A stretch of 64,000 bases of DNA from NCBI RefSeq assembly GCF_009730335.1, contig NZ_CP046315.1:1364001-1428000 (forward strand), given 5' to 3'. The notes under the pieces were generated by a model. It made no database searches. It was not told the DNA's origin and worked only from the letters and a program-made list of their open reading frames with translations. This DNA comes from Schaalia odontolytica. GTDB taxonomy: Bacteria > Actinomycetota > Actinomycetes > Actinomycetales > Actinomycetaceae. The position numbers and the translations under genes were made by a program. This document shows, in pieces, positions 9,427-18,259 of this stretch; the first letter of the stretch is position 1; the number at the start of each line of letters is the position of its first letter.

Positions 9427-11343
9427 TTACTCCTGGCTCTTCTCTGCCTCGCCCGAAGCGTACAGGGCGTCGACCTCGTCGGCGTAGTCGGCCAAGACGC
9501 GGTGGCGCTTGAGCTTCAGGGAGGGGGTCATGTAGCCGTTCTCTACGGTAAAGGCAGCATTGACGATGCGGTAGCGGCGGATCGACTCGGCACGAGAGAC
9601 CGCCTTGTTGGCGCGGGCGATCGCCTTCTCGAGCGAGTCGCGCACCTCGGGCAGGTTTGCGGCCTGCGCCGCGTCCACGACGGGCAGGCCGTGGGCCGCG
9701 AGCCACTCGGGGAGCATCTCCGTGTCCAGGGCTATGAGTGCGCCGATGTACGGGCGGTTATCGCCGACTACGATGATGTTCGCGATGAGCGGGTGCGTCG
9801 ACAGGGACTCTTCGAGGATCTCGGGCGAGACGTTCTTGCCGCCCGCGGTGACGATGAGTTCCTTCTTGCGGCCCGTGATCCGAAGGTGGCCACGATCGTC
9901 GATGGAGGCGAGGTCGCCGGTCTTGAACCAGCCGTCGATGTAGGCCTCAGCCGTGGCCTCGGGCAGGTTGTGGTAGCCCTTCGACACGGAGATACCCTGA
10001 ACGAGCAGCTCGCCGTCGGGAGCGATCTTCATGCGGTTGCCCGGCCACGGGAAGCCCACTGAGTCCGGCGGGAAGTCCTGCGGCGTCTCCACGGAGATCG
10101 GGCCGGTCGTCTCGGACAGGCCGTAGCCCTGCAGCAGCGTGATGCCCAGGCCGCGATAGAAGTTCGCCAGGTCGAGGGCCAGGGGAGCGCCACCCGAGAT
10201 GATCGTGTGCAGGTTCGGGCCCAGGATCGCGCGGACTTTCGACAGGACGAGCGCGTCGGCGACGCGGCCGCGCAGCTTGAGCGCGGTCGACGGACCGGGT
10301 GAGGGCATCGCGGAGGCGTCGGGAATGGGCGTCGTGTCCGGGCCGGGACCGGCAACGGCGGACTCGGGCAGGGGAGAATCCATGTAGGCGGTGGCCTTGG
10401 ACAGGGCGCGCGCCTGCTTGGCGGCCCAAGCGAACATGCGGCCCTTCATGCCGCCGCCAGCCTTCGCCGCCGCGGCGTTGTAGACCTTCTCCATGACTCG
10501 CGGGACAACGAGGAGCATTGTTGGCTTGAAGGTCGCGATGTCGTTGACCAGGTTGCGCGTGTCGGGGGAGAATGCGGTGACGCCCTGGCCTGCGAGCAGG
10601 CAGTACATGACGAAACGTGCGAGCACATGGGCGACCGGCAGGAAGAGCAGGGAACGCGACTTCGGGTCGTTAATGAGGAGGGGCAGGAAGTCGTACGCCT
10701 GCAGCATCGGCGAGATGAAATTGCCGTGCGTGAGCACGACGCCCTTGGGCATGCCGGTCGTGCCGGAGGTGTAGATGACCGTCGCCTCGTCGCTCAGCTT
10801 GACGGCGTCGGTGCGCTCGCGCACCTGCTCAACGCTCACGCCCTGTGCGGCACTGGTCAGGACGCGCTCGGCGCCGCGGTCCAGGGAGAGGATATGGCGC
10901 ACGCCGTCGGTACGCACGGACTCGACCAGCTCGGCCTGCTGCGTGGTGGCCGTGATGACGATGCGCACGTCGGCGTCGGCCAGGATGTGCGCGATCTGCG
11001 AGGCCGAGTCCGTCTCGTAGATCGGCACGGTGATGGCACCGCAGGATAGCGCGGCCACGTCGATGAGCGCCCACTCGTAGGAGGTGGGGGCCAGGATCGC
11101 CAGGTGGTCGCCGGCTTCGAGCCCGATGCCGATGAGGCCACGCGCAATCGAGTCGGCCTCGCCGAGGAAGGCCTCCATCGTGACGTGACGCCACGTACCG
11201 ACGTTGGAACGGCGCTCGATCGCGACCTGCCCGGGGTGAGATGCCACGCGCTGGTGGAGCATCTTCGGCAGGTTCATGTCCTCGGTGGCTTCTCGGGTCG
11301 CGATTGACTCCCATGAGCCGTCGGCGAGCCTGCGTACCGTCAT
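9427..11343 (-). CDS. Long-chain fatty acid--CoA ligase (AMP-forming), downstream copy
   Basis: A 638-residue member of the ANL adenylate-forming superfamily, FadD15/FAA1-like. The P-loop IYTSGTTGMPKGVVLTHGN begins near residue 188; the A8 hinge region reads GWFKTGDLASID then GRKKELIVTAGGKNVSPE. It activates a fatty acid to acyl-AMP and then acyl-CoA in the cytosol or at the membrane. A Pro/Ala/Ser-rich insert of about 40 residues (around 315-350, near PGPDTTPIPDASAMPSPGPS) is absent from the paralogue immediately upstream. SD-like AAAGGA precedes ATG 11343. The gap to the upstream copy is only 46 bp, so the pair is probably one operon. Confidence 0.92.
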   Translation of the reverse strand: MTVRRLADGSWESIATREATEDMNLPKMLHQRVASHPGQVAIERRSNVGTWRHVTMEAFLGEADSIARGLIGIGLEAGDHLAILAPTSYEWALIDVAALSCGAITVPIYETDSASQIAHILADADVRIVITATTQQAELVESVRTDGVRHILSLDRGAERVLTSAAQGVSVEQVRERTDAVKLSDEATVIYTSGTTGMPKGVVLTHGNFISPMLQAYDFLPLLINDPKSRSLLFLPVAHVLARFVMYCLLAGQGVTAFSPDTRNLVNDIATFKPTMLLVVPRVMEKVYNAAAAKAGGGMKGRMFAWAAKQARALSKATAYMDSPLPESAVAGPGPDTTPIPDASAMPSPGPSTALKLRGRVADALVLSKVRAILGPNLHTIISGGAPLALDLANFYRGLGITLLQGYGLSETTGPISVETPQDFPPDSVGFPWPGNRMKIAPDGELLVQGISVSKGYHNLPEATAEAYIDGWFKTGDLASIDDRGHLRITGRKKELIVTAGGKNVSPEILEESLSTHPLIANIIVVGDNRPYIGALIALDTEMLPEWLAAHGLPVVDAAQAANLPEVRDSLEKAIARANKAVSRAESIRRYRIVNAAFTVENGYMTPSLKLKRHRVLADYADEVDALYASGEAEKSQE

Positions 11344-11389
11344 TGCGGTCCTTTCGTGGGGTGGGCGCGGTGCGCCGTGCGCGGTTGGA

Positions 11390-13255
11390 TCAGTTCTTCT
11401 TGGCGCGGCCGAAAAGCCCGCGCTTCGTGCGCTGCTCGGCGGAGACAGGACCGCCGTACAGCGCGTCGATCTCGTGGGCGTAGTCGGCGATGACCTTGCG
11501 GCGGCGCAGCTTCATCGACGGTGTCACGTAGCCGTTCTCGACGGTGAAGGTGGCGTCGATGATGCGGAACTTACGGATCGACTCGGCGCGGGAGACGGCC
11601 TTGTTGGCGCGCTCGACGGCCTTCTCGAGAGACTCGCGTACGGCGGGTAGCTCGGCCGCCTCGGTGGGCGAGCACTGCGGCAGGCCGTGCTTGGCCAGCC
11701 AGTCGGGCAGCATGTCGGCGTCGAGGGTGAAGAGCGCGCCCACGTAGGGGCGCTGATCGCCGACGACGATGACGTTCGCGATGAGTGGGTGCGTGGCCAG
11801 GGAGTCCTCGAGGACCTCGGGGGAGACGTTCTTGCCGCCCGCGGTGACGATGAGTTCCTTCTTGCGGCCCGTGATGGTCAGCTGGCCCTTGCGATCGATC
11901 GAGCCCAGGTCTCCGGTGTGGAACCACTTGCCGTCGGGCATGACCTCGGCGGTCTGCTCGGGCAGGTGGTAGTAGCCGGGCATGACGGACTGGCCGCGCA
12001 CGAGGATCTCGCCGTCCTTAGCGATCTTGATGAAGTTGCCGGGCAGGGGCAGTCCGACGCCGCCGACGGGGTTCTTGCCGATGTGCTGGACGGAGATCGG
12101 GCCGGTGGTCTCGGACAGGCCGTAGCCCTGGATGAGGGTGATGCCCATGCCGGCGTAGAAGTGGGCGAGGTCGGTGGCCAGGGGTGCGCCGCCGGAGACG
12201 ATGTAGCGCAGGTTGGGGCCCAGGACCGAGCGGATCTTCTTGAGGACGAGGGCGTCGGCGATGCCGTGGCGCATCTTCTTGAACAGGCCGGGGCCGAAGG
12301 TCTTCGCGGAGGCGACGGAGAAGGTGCGTGCCTGCTTGGCGCTCCACGCGAACATGCGGCCCTTGAAGCCGCCGCCCGCCTTGGAGGAGGCCGCGTTGTA
12401 GACCTTCTCGAGGACGCGGGGGACGACGAGGAGCACGGAGGGCTTGAAGGCCTGAATGTCCGGCAGCAGGTTCTTGATGCTGGGCGAGAATCCGAGGACG
12501 CCCTGGCCCGACAGGATCACGTGCATGACGAGGCGCGCGAGGACGTGGGCAACGGGGAGGAAGAGGAGCAGGCGGGTCTCGGGGGAGTCGATAACCTCGC
12601 TGAGGATCTGGCGTGCGCCGAGCGCGGTGGCCACGAAGTTCGCGTGGGTGAGGGCTACGCCCTTGGGGTTCCCGGTCGTTCCCGAGGTGTAGATGATGGT
12701 GGCGATATCCGAGGAGGAGATGGCCGCTCGGCGCTGCTGGACGTTCTCGATGGTGATGCCGGCGGCGGCGCGGGCGATCAGGCGCTGGGCTCCGCGGTCG
12801 AAGGAATCGACCGAAACCGTGTGTTCGGGGGCGACGGAGTGCACGAGTTCGGCCTGCTGGGTCGTAGCGGTGAAGACCCGGGTAACGTGGGCGTCGGTGA
12901 GGATGTGCTGGATTTGGGCGGCGGAGTCCGATTCGTAGATCGGGACGGTGATCGCACCGATGGACAGGAGCGCGAGGTCGAGGAGGAGCCACTCGTACGA
13001 GGTCGGGGCCAGGATCGCGACCGCATCACCCGCCTGCACCCCGAGGCCGATGAGGCCACAGGCTGTGTACTCGACCTGACGCTGAAGCTCGCTCGTGGTC
13101 AGGGAGCGGATGGAGCCGACGGAAGAGCGCTGTTCGACCGCCACCTGGCCGGGGTGCAGGAGCGCTCGCTTGGCCAGCATGTCGGGCACGATGTCGTGCT
13201 CGCCAACCTTGTAGGTTGGCTTGATCGTGTACGAGCCATCGCGCATCCGCTTCAT
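11390..13255 (-). CDS. Long-chain fatty acid--CoA ligase (AMP-forming), upstream copy
   Basis: A 621-residue paralogue of the following gene. P-loop IYTSGTTGNPKGVALTHAN and hinge FHTGDLGSIDRKGQLTITGRK are intact, and the C terminus is basic (TKRGLFGRAKKN), perhaps membrane-proximal. Start ATG 13255 has a strong GGAGG 5-9 nt upstream. Both copies keep the catalytic motifs, so divergence in chain length or substrate is more likely than decay. It is the first gene of a two-gene minus-strand unit. Confidence 0.92.
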   Translation of the reverse strand: MKRMRDGSYTIKPTYKVGEHDIVPDMLAKRALLHPGQVAVEQRSSVGSIRSLTTSELQRQVEYTACGLIGLGVQAGDAVAILAPTSYEWLLLDLALLSIGAITVPIYESDSAAQIQHILTDAHVTRVFTATTQQAELVHSVAPEHTVSVDSFDRGAQRLIARAAAGITIENVQQRRAAISSSDIATIIYTSGTTGNPKGVALTHANFVATALGARQILSEVIDSPETRLLLFLPVAHVLARLVMHVILSGQGVLGFSPSIKNLLPDIQAFKPSVLLVVPRVLEKVYNAASSKAGGGFKGRMFAWSAKQARTFSVASAKTFGPGLFKKMRHGIADALVLKKIRSVLGPNLRYIVSGGAPLATDLAHFYAGMGITLIQGYGLSETTGPISVQHIGKNPVGGVGLPLPGNFIKIAKDGEILVRGQSVMPGYYHLPEQTAEVMPDGKWFHTGDLGSIDRKGQLTITGRKKELIVTAGGKNVSPEVLEDSLATHPLIANVIVVGDQRPYVGALFTLDADMLPDWLAKHGLPQCSPTEAAELPAVRESLEKAVERANKAVSRAESIRKFRIIDATFTVENGYVTPSMKLRRRKVIADYAHEIDALYGGPVSAEQRTKRGLFGRAKKN

Positions 13256-13304
13256 CGTGTCCTCCGGGATATCGGTTCAAAGGCTGAACAACAGGTTCGA
13301 TGAG

Positions 13305-13310
13305 AGTCTA
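13305..13310 (-). promoter_or_regulatory. -10 (TAGACT) for the acyl-CoA ligase pair
   Basis: TAGACT about 50 nt upstream of ATG 13255, predicting a leader of about 43 nt that includes the GGAGG ribosome binding site. Confidence 0.45.
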
Positions 13311-13323
13311 CTGGTTGTGGCGC

Positions 13324-13353
13324 GGCCCCCGCCCCTTAATCGGGGTGGGGGCC
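13324..13353 (-). terminator. glnA terminator hairpin
   Basis: GGCCCCCGCCCC (13324-13335) and GGGGTGGGGGCC (13342-13353) form a 12-bp stem with one wobble, 18 bp past the glnA stop. No T-tract. Confidence 0.65.
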
Positions 13354-13370
13354 ACTGAGTGACGATTAGA

Positions 13371-14795
13371 TCACAGGTCGTAGTACATCTGGTACTCGTA
13401 GGGGTGCGGGTAGGCGCGCATGGGGGCGACCTCGTTGGTCTCCTTGTACTCGAGCCACGTGTCGATGAGGTCCTGCGTGAAGACGTCGCCCTCGGTGAGG
13501 AACTCGTGGTCCTCGCGCAGCGCGTCGAGAGCAGCCTCAAGCGAGCTGGGCAGCTTCGCGATGTCCTGATACTCGGCTGGGGGCAGCTCGTAGAGGTCCT
13601 TGTCGATCGGCGCGGCCGGCTCGATGCGGCGCTTAATGCCGTCGATGCCCGCCATGAGGCACGCGGAGAACGCCAGGTAGGGGTTCGCGCTCGGGTCCGG
13701 CACACGGTACTCCACGCGCTTGGCCTTGGGCGACGTGCCCGTCACGGGGATGCGGATGCACGCGGAGCGGTTGCGCGCCGAGTACACGAGGTTGATCGGG
13801 GCCTCAAAGCCGGGAACCAGGCGTCGGAAGGAGTTCACCGACGGGTTCGTGAAGGCGAGGAGCGCGGGCGCGTGCTCGAGCAGGCCGCCGATGAACCAGC
13901 GGGCCGTGTCGGACAGGGATCCGTAGCCGCGCTCGTCGTAGAACAGCGGCTCGCCGTTCTTCCACAGCGAGATGTGCGTGTGCATGCCCGAACCGTTGTC
14001 GCCGAACAGGGGCTTGGGCATGAAGGTTGCGGAGTGGCCGAACTCGAGGGCGGAGTTCTTGATGACGTACTTGAACTTCATCATGTCGTCGGCCGCAGTC
14101 TGCAGCGTCGCGAAGCGGTAGTTGATCTCCTGCTGGCCGCCCGAGCCAACCTCGTGGTGGGCGCGCTCGATCGTCAGGCCAACCTCTTCGAGGAGGCGGC
14201 TCATCTCGTCGCGCACGTCCGCGTACTTGTCGGCGGGGGAGACGGGGAAGTAGCCGCCCTTGATGGGCACCTTGTAGCCCATGTTGCCGCCCTCTTCGGC
14301 GCGACCGGTGTTCCAGTACGCCTCGGGGGAGTCGACGGAGAAGAAGGTGTTGTGCGGGGTGACCTGGTAGCGCACGTCGTCGAAGAGGTAGAACTCCGCC
14401 TCGGCGCCGATGAAGCACTCGTCCGCGATGCCGGTCGAACGCAGGTAGGCCTCGGCCTTGGCGGCGACCTGGCGCGGGTCGCGCGAGAAGGGCTCATCGG
14501 TGAACGGATCGACGATCGAGAAGTTCACGACCAGGGTCTTGCGATCGCGGAACGGATCGACGAACGCGGAGGAGATGTCCGGGATGAGCTTCATGTCGGA
14601 CTCGTGGATGGCGGTGAATCCGCGCACTGAGGAGCCGTCGAACATGAGGCCGTCCGACAAAGCGGCGTCCAAGAACTCGCTCATGGGGATCGTAAAGTGC
14701 TGCTGAACCCCGGGGACGTCGCAGAAGCGCACGTCGACGAGTTCAATGTTCTGCTCGGAGATAAAGTCTGCGACCTCTTGGGTTGAGGTGAACAT
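13371..14795 (-). CDS. glnA: Glutamine synthetase type I
   Basis: A 474-residue GSI-beta subunit catalysing ATP-dependent glutamate + NH3 to glutamine; the enzyme is a cytosolic dodecamer. Signatures: [10 protein letters not shown], the metal-site segment [35 protein letters not shown], and the C-terminal DLYELPP segment that carries the adenylylated Tyr in this class, so GlnE-type control is expected. ATG 14795 (AAAAGGA upstream) is preferred to 14828, which would add an unconserved 11-residue extension. The upstream region (14796-14930) has a -10 and two GAAAC-type direct repeats suggesting an activator. Confidence 0.97.
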   Translation of the reverse strand: MFTSTQEVADFISEQNIELVDVRFCDVPGVQQHFTIPMSEFLDAALSDGLMFDGSSVRGFTAIHESDMKLIPDISSAFVDPFRDRKTLVVNFSIVDPFTDEPFSRDPRQVAAKAEAYLRSTGIADECFIGAEAEFYLFDDVRYQVTPHNTFFSVDSPEAYWNTGRAEEGGNMGYKVPIKGGYFPVSPADKYADVRDEMSRLLEEVGLTIERAHHEVGSGGQQEINYRFATLQTAADDMMKFKYVIKNSALEFGHSATFMPKPLFGDNGSGMHTHISLWKNGEPLFYDERGYGSLSDTARWFIGGLLEHAPALLAFTNPSVNSFRRLVPGFEAPINLVYSARNRSACIRIPVTGTSPKAKRVEYRVPDPSANPYLAFSACLMAGIDGIKRRIEPAAPIDKDLYELPPAEYQDIAKLPSSLEAALDALREDHEFLTEGDVFTQDLIDTWLEYKETNEVAPMRAYPHPYEYQMYYDL

Positions 14796-14861
14796 GAACG
14801 TCCTTTTTTGTGGGAGAGCTGTACTCAAAGGTCAAGAATCGGTCAATTCGCAACCAAGTCC

Positions 14862-14867
14862 AGTATA
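14862..14867 (-). promoter_or_regulatory. -10 (TATACT) of glnA
   Basis: TATACT on the minus strand; predicted start near 14855 and leader of about 60 nt. No -35 hexamer at the expected distance. Confidence 0.5.
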
Positions 14868-14895
14868 TGCCCACAGGTGGCGTGCGCGTGTATTG

Positions 14896-14918
14896 GTTTC
14901 ATTATTCAAATGTTTCAT
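14896..14918 (-). promoter_or_regulatory. Direct repeats ATGAAAC x2, candidate activator site of glnA
   Basis: Two ATGAAAC boxes (14912-14918 and 14896-14902 read on minus) lie one 16-bp period apart in an AT-rich patch, centred about -60 and -44 from the predicted start. GAAAC half-sites recall GlnR boxes, but the full GlnR consensus is not matched. Confidence 0.4.
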
Positions 14919-14949
14919 GACATAGAGCACGCCCGAGGTGGGTGCCGGG

Positions 14950-14982
14950 CACTCCCAGCCCCGGCCTCGTACCCTGGGAGTG
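14950..14982 (+). repeat. 9-bp inverted repeat around a dodecamer copy at the uvrC start
   Basis: CACTCCCAG (14950-14958) and CTGGGAGTG (14974-14982) are perfect complements; the 15-nt loop begins exactly with CCCCGGCCTCGT (14959-14970). The right arm overlaps the uvrC -10 box and the first base of its GTG. Confidence 0.6.
14970..14975 (+). promoter_or_regulatory. Leaderless -10 (TACCCT) of uvrC
   Basis: TACCCT, 6 nt, GTG 14982. No Shine-Dalgarno. This decides the uvrC start. Confidence 0.6.
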
Positions 14983-16997
14983 TGGCAGATCCTTCGACGT
15001 ACCGACCCCGCACGGGAGATATCCCCACCTCGCCGGGCGTCTACCGATTCTCAGACCCGCAGGGTCGCGTCATCTACGTCGGCAAGGCCAAGAACCTGCG
15101 CAATCGCCTCACCAACTACTTCCAGGACCTGGCGAACCTGCACCCGCGTACCCAGCAGATGGTGACGACCGCGAGCGCCGTGCAGTGGACCGTCGTGCGC
15201 TCCGAGGTCGAGGCCCTGACACTGGAGTTCACGTGGATTAAGGAATTCAATCCGCGTTTCAACGTGATGTTTAAGGACGACAAGTCCTATCCCTACCTGG
15301 CGGTGTCGATGGGGGAACGTTTCCCGCGCGTGCAGGTGACGCGGGAGCGCAAACGGGTGGGGTCGCGCTACTTCGGCCCGTACACGCAGGTGTGGGCGAT
15401 TCGCGAGACGATCGATCAGCTACTGCGCGTTTTCCCGATGCGCTCGTGTTCGGCGGGCGTGTTTCAGCGCGCGAAGGCGCAGGGGCGTCCGTGTTTGCTC
15501 GGTTATATCGACAAGTGCGCGGCCCCGTGCGTGGGTCGCATCTCGATGGAGGAGCACCGCGAGCTCGCGGAGGGGCTGTGCCAGTTCATGGAGGGGCGCA
15601 CGGGCCCGGTGATCCGTGACCTGGAGGAGCAGATGCGCCAGGCCTCCATGGAGCTGAACTTCGAGGGTGCGGCGAAGCTGCGTGACGACGTCAAGGCGCT
15701 GCGCACTGTGCTGGAGCGAAACGCGGTCGTGCTCGACGACGGGTCGGACGCGGATGTGTTCTCGCTCGTCAGTGATGACTTGGACGCTGCGGTGCATGTT
15801 TTTCACGTGCGCGGTGGGCGCATCCGTGGCACGCGCGGCTGGGTGATTGAGCGCGTGGACGGCGCAGACGACGCGGCGCTCATGGCTCGCCTTCTCGAGC
15901 AGGTGTACTCCTCGGCGTCGATGGACGAGGCCGGGGCCGGGAAGGCAGCCAAGGTGGCGGCCGTGAGCGTGGATGACGTTGCGCACACGCCGACGTCCGC
16001 AATCCCGCGCGAGGTGCTTGTCTCCGTTGAGCCCGAGGAGAAGGAGACCATCGCACGATGGCTGGCCGAGATCCGCGGCGCGTCCGTGTCGGTGCACGTG
16101 CCCAAGCGCGGCCCGAAGGCCCAGATCATGGATACGGTCACGGAGAACGCCCGCCAGGCCCTCGCCCTGCATCGCACGAAGCGCGCAGGCGACATTACGG
16201 CGCGCTCGAAGGCGCTCGAGCAGCTTGCCGAGAACCTCGATCTGCCGGGTGCGCCCCTGCGCATCGAGTGCTACGACGTGTCACATACGGGCGGGGAGAA
16301 CCAGGTCGCCTCGATGGTGGTCTTTGAGGACGGTATGCCGCGCAAGGACGCCTACCGCACCTACAACATCCGCGGTGAGGGCGGAAACGGCACCCCCGAC
16401 GACACGAGCGCGATGAACGAGGTTCTCACGCGACGCTTCTCGAGGCTGCTCGCCGAGGAGGCCGGCGTCGACGGTGAGGACGAGGATGGCGTCGCCTACG
16501 CTTCCGGCCCGATCGATGCCATGACCGGGCGCCCCAAGCGATTCTCCTACCGTCCCGACCTGGTCGTCGTGGATGGTGGCCTGCCCCAGGTGAATGCTGC
16601 CCGAGCCGCCCTTGACGCGGTGGGCGCGGACGTGCCCGTCGTGGGCCTGGCTAAGCGCCTCGAAGAGGTGTGGATCCCCGGCGAGGACTTCCCGCTGATC
16701 CTCCCACGCACGTCGGAGGCTCTCTACCTCCTGCAGTATTTGCGCGACGAGTCCCACCGTTTCGCGATCACGAAGCACCGCAAGCGCCGGTCGAAGGCGC
16801 AGCGCCGCTCGGTTCTCGATTCCATCCCAGGGCTTGGACCCGCACGCCAGGCCGCGCTGCTCAAACATTTCGGCTCCGTCAAGCGGATTCGTGAGGCCAC
16901 GCCCGAGCAGATCGCCGAGGTCAAGGGCGTGGGACTCGGCCTTGCGCGCACGATCCGCGATAGGCTAGCGACATCGTCGAGGGAGGACACACCATGA
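14982..16997 (+). CDS. uvrC: UvrABC excinuclease subunit C
   Basis: A 671-residue dual-incision nuclease of nucleotide excision repair. N-terminal GIY-YIG domain: GVYRFSDPQGRVIYVGKAKNLRNRL (only key residues: GVYRF, YVGKA). UVR motif near residues 215-245 (NFEGAAKLRDDV). C-terminal RNase H-like nuclease: ECYDVSHTGGE and VVVDGGLPQ. HhH pair at the end (IPGLGPARQAALLKHFGS, VKGVGLGLA). GTG 14982 is chosen: the frame is open upstream to 14808, but homologous UvrC proteins begin here and a leaderless -10 fits. The stop overlaps the purT start (ATGA). Confidence 0.97.
   Translation: MADPSTYRPRTGDIPTSPGVYRFSDPQGRVIYVGKAKNLRNRLTNYFQDLANLHPRTQQMVTTASAVQWTVVRSEVEALTLEFTWIKEFNPRFNVMFKDDKSYPYLAVSMGERFPRVQVTRERKRVGSRYFGPYTQVWAIRETIDQLLRVFPMRSCSAGVFQRAKAQGRPCLLGYIDKCAAPCVGRISMEEHRELAEGLCQFMEGRTGPVIRDLEEQMRQASMELNFEGAAKLRDDVKALRTVLERNAVVLDDGSDADVFSLVSDDLDAAVHVFHVRGGRIRGTRGWVIERVDGADDAALMARLLEQVYSSASMDEAGAGKAAKVAAVSVDDVAHTPTSAIPREVLVSVEPEEKETIARWLAEIRGASVSVHVPKRGPKAQIMDTVTENARQALALHRTKRAGDITARSKALEQLAENLDLPGAPLRIECYDVSHTGGENQVASMVVFEDGMPRKDAYRTYNIRGEGGNGTPDDTSAMNEVLTRRFSRLLAEEAGVDGEDEDGVAYASGPIDAMTGRPKRFSYRPDLVVVDGGLPQVNAARAALDAVGADVPVVGLAKRLEEVWIPGEDFPLILPRTSEALYLLQYLRDESHRFAITKHRKRRSKAQRRSVLDSIPGLGPARQAALLKHFGSVKRIREATPEQIAEVKGVGLGLARTIRDRLATSSREDTP
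15925..15936 (-). repeat. Dodecamer ACGAGGCCGGGG inside uvrC
   Basis: Perfect copy read as (D)EAG in the variable region of UvrC before the nuclease domain (SASMDEAGAGK). Confidence 0.6.
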
Positions 16998-18217
16998 CAA
17001 AGACGCTTCCCGTGCCGCTGCCGGCACGCGTGCTGCTGCTGGGATCGGGCGAACTCGGTAAGGAAGTCGTGATCGCCCTGCAACGCTACGGATGCACGGT
17101 GATCGCCTGCGACTCCTATGGCAATGCTCCCGCCATGCAGGTGGCGGACGAATCCCGCGTCTTCGACATGAGCGACCCGCAGGCTCTGCGTGCGGTGCTC
17201 GACAGCGTCGATGTTGACCTCATCGTCCCCGAGGTCGAGGCCATCGCGACAGACGAGCTGAGCGCCTATGAAGAACGCGGCGTGCGCGTCGTCCCCAACG
17301 CCTTTGCCGTCCAGGCGACGATGGACCGTCAGCGCATCCGCAACCTCGCTGCGTCCCTGCCTGGCGTGCGCACGTCGGCCTTCCGCTTCGCGCGCAGCGA
17401 GGTCGAGCTGGCCGCGGCTCTCGACGAGGTCGGTTACCCCGCCTTTGTCAAGCCCACGATGTCCTCCTCCGGGCACGGTCAGTCTCGCGTGACGGGTCCC
17501 GAGCAGGCCGCCTCCGCCTGGGCACACGCCGAGGAGGACGCGCGAGCCACGACCGGCGTTGTCATCGTTGAAGAGGGTGTTGACTTCGACTACGAGATCA
17601 CGCTGCTCACCGTGCGCTCATGGGATGCCGCGTCCGGCAGCGTCGTGACGAGCTTCTGCGCGCCCATCGGACACCGCCAGGAGGGCGGCGACTACGTCGA
17701 ATCCTGGCAGCCCATGGCCATGAGCGAGGCGGCCCTCGAGGGCGCACGACAGATGGCCAAGGCCGTGACCGACGCCCTGGCTGAGGCCGGCAACGGCCCG
17801 TGCCTCGGCATCTTCGGCGTCGAATTCTTCGTGAAGGGCGACGACGTCTGGTTCTCCGAACTCTCGCCCCGCCCCCACGACACCGGCATGGTGACGATGG
17901 TGACGCAAGCCCAGTCCGAGTTTGAGCTGCACGCACGCGCCATCCTCGGCCTGCCCGTCTCCACCGCACAGTCCACCCCGGGTGCGTCGGCGGTCATCAA
18001 GTCGACGAGCGCCGTCGATGTTCCTGTCTACAACGGCGTCGCTCGCGCCCTCGAATCCGCCGACATCGTGCGTATCTTCGGCAAGCCGGTGAGTCGTGCC
18101 GGCAGGCGGGTCGGCGTCGTCGCCACCACTGCGAGCACGCCGAAGGAAGCGCGAGTCATCGTCAGGCGCTCCGCTGCCGGCATCGCGATCGACGAGGCCT
18201 CCGCACCTTCCGTCTAA
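16994..18217 (+). CDS. purT: Formate-dependent phosphoribosylglycinamide formyltransferase (GAR transformylase 2)
   Basis: A 407-residue ATP-grasp enzyme that formylates GAR with formate and ATP, the folate-independent third step of purine synthesis. The N-terminal preATP-grasp fold (LLLGSGELGKEV), FVKPTMSSSGHGQS loop, EEGVDFDYEITLLT and GVEFFVKGDDVWFSELSPRPHDTGMVT are typical of PurT and separate it from PurK and CarB. It overlaps uvrC by 4 bp (ATGA), so it is probably co-transcribed despite unrelated function. Confidence 0.96.
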   Translation: MTKTLPVPLPARVLLLGSGELGKEVVIALQRYGCTVIACDSYGNAPAMQVADESRVFDMSDPQALRAVLDSVDVDLIVPEVEAIATDELSAYEERGVRVVPNAFAVQATMDRQRIRNLAASLPGVRTSAFRFARSEVELAAALDEVGYPAFVKPTMSSSGHGQSRVTGPEQAASAWAHAEEDARATTGVVIVEEGVDFDYEITLLTVRSWDAASGSVVTSFCAPIGHRQEGGDYVESWQPMAMSEAALEGARQMAKAVTDALAEAGNGPCLGIFGVEFFVKGDDVWFSELSPRPHDTGMVTMVTQAQSEFELHARAILGLPVSTAQSTPGASAVIKSTSAVDVPVYNGVARALESADIVRIFGKPVSRAGRRVGVVATTASTPKEARVIVRRSAAGIAIDEASAPSV

Positions 18218-18259
18218 CACCTCCCATCACCCGACCAGCCGACCCGTCAGGAGGACGCC

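Noticed and set aside
11687-13303. Plus-strand frame (538 codons) opposite the second acyl-CoA ligase
   Set aside because: Shadow frame; the minus-strand ligase has all catalytic motifs and a ribosome binding site.
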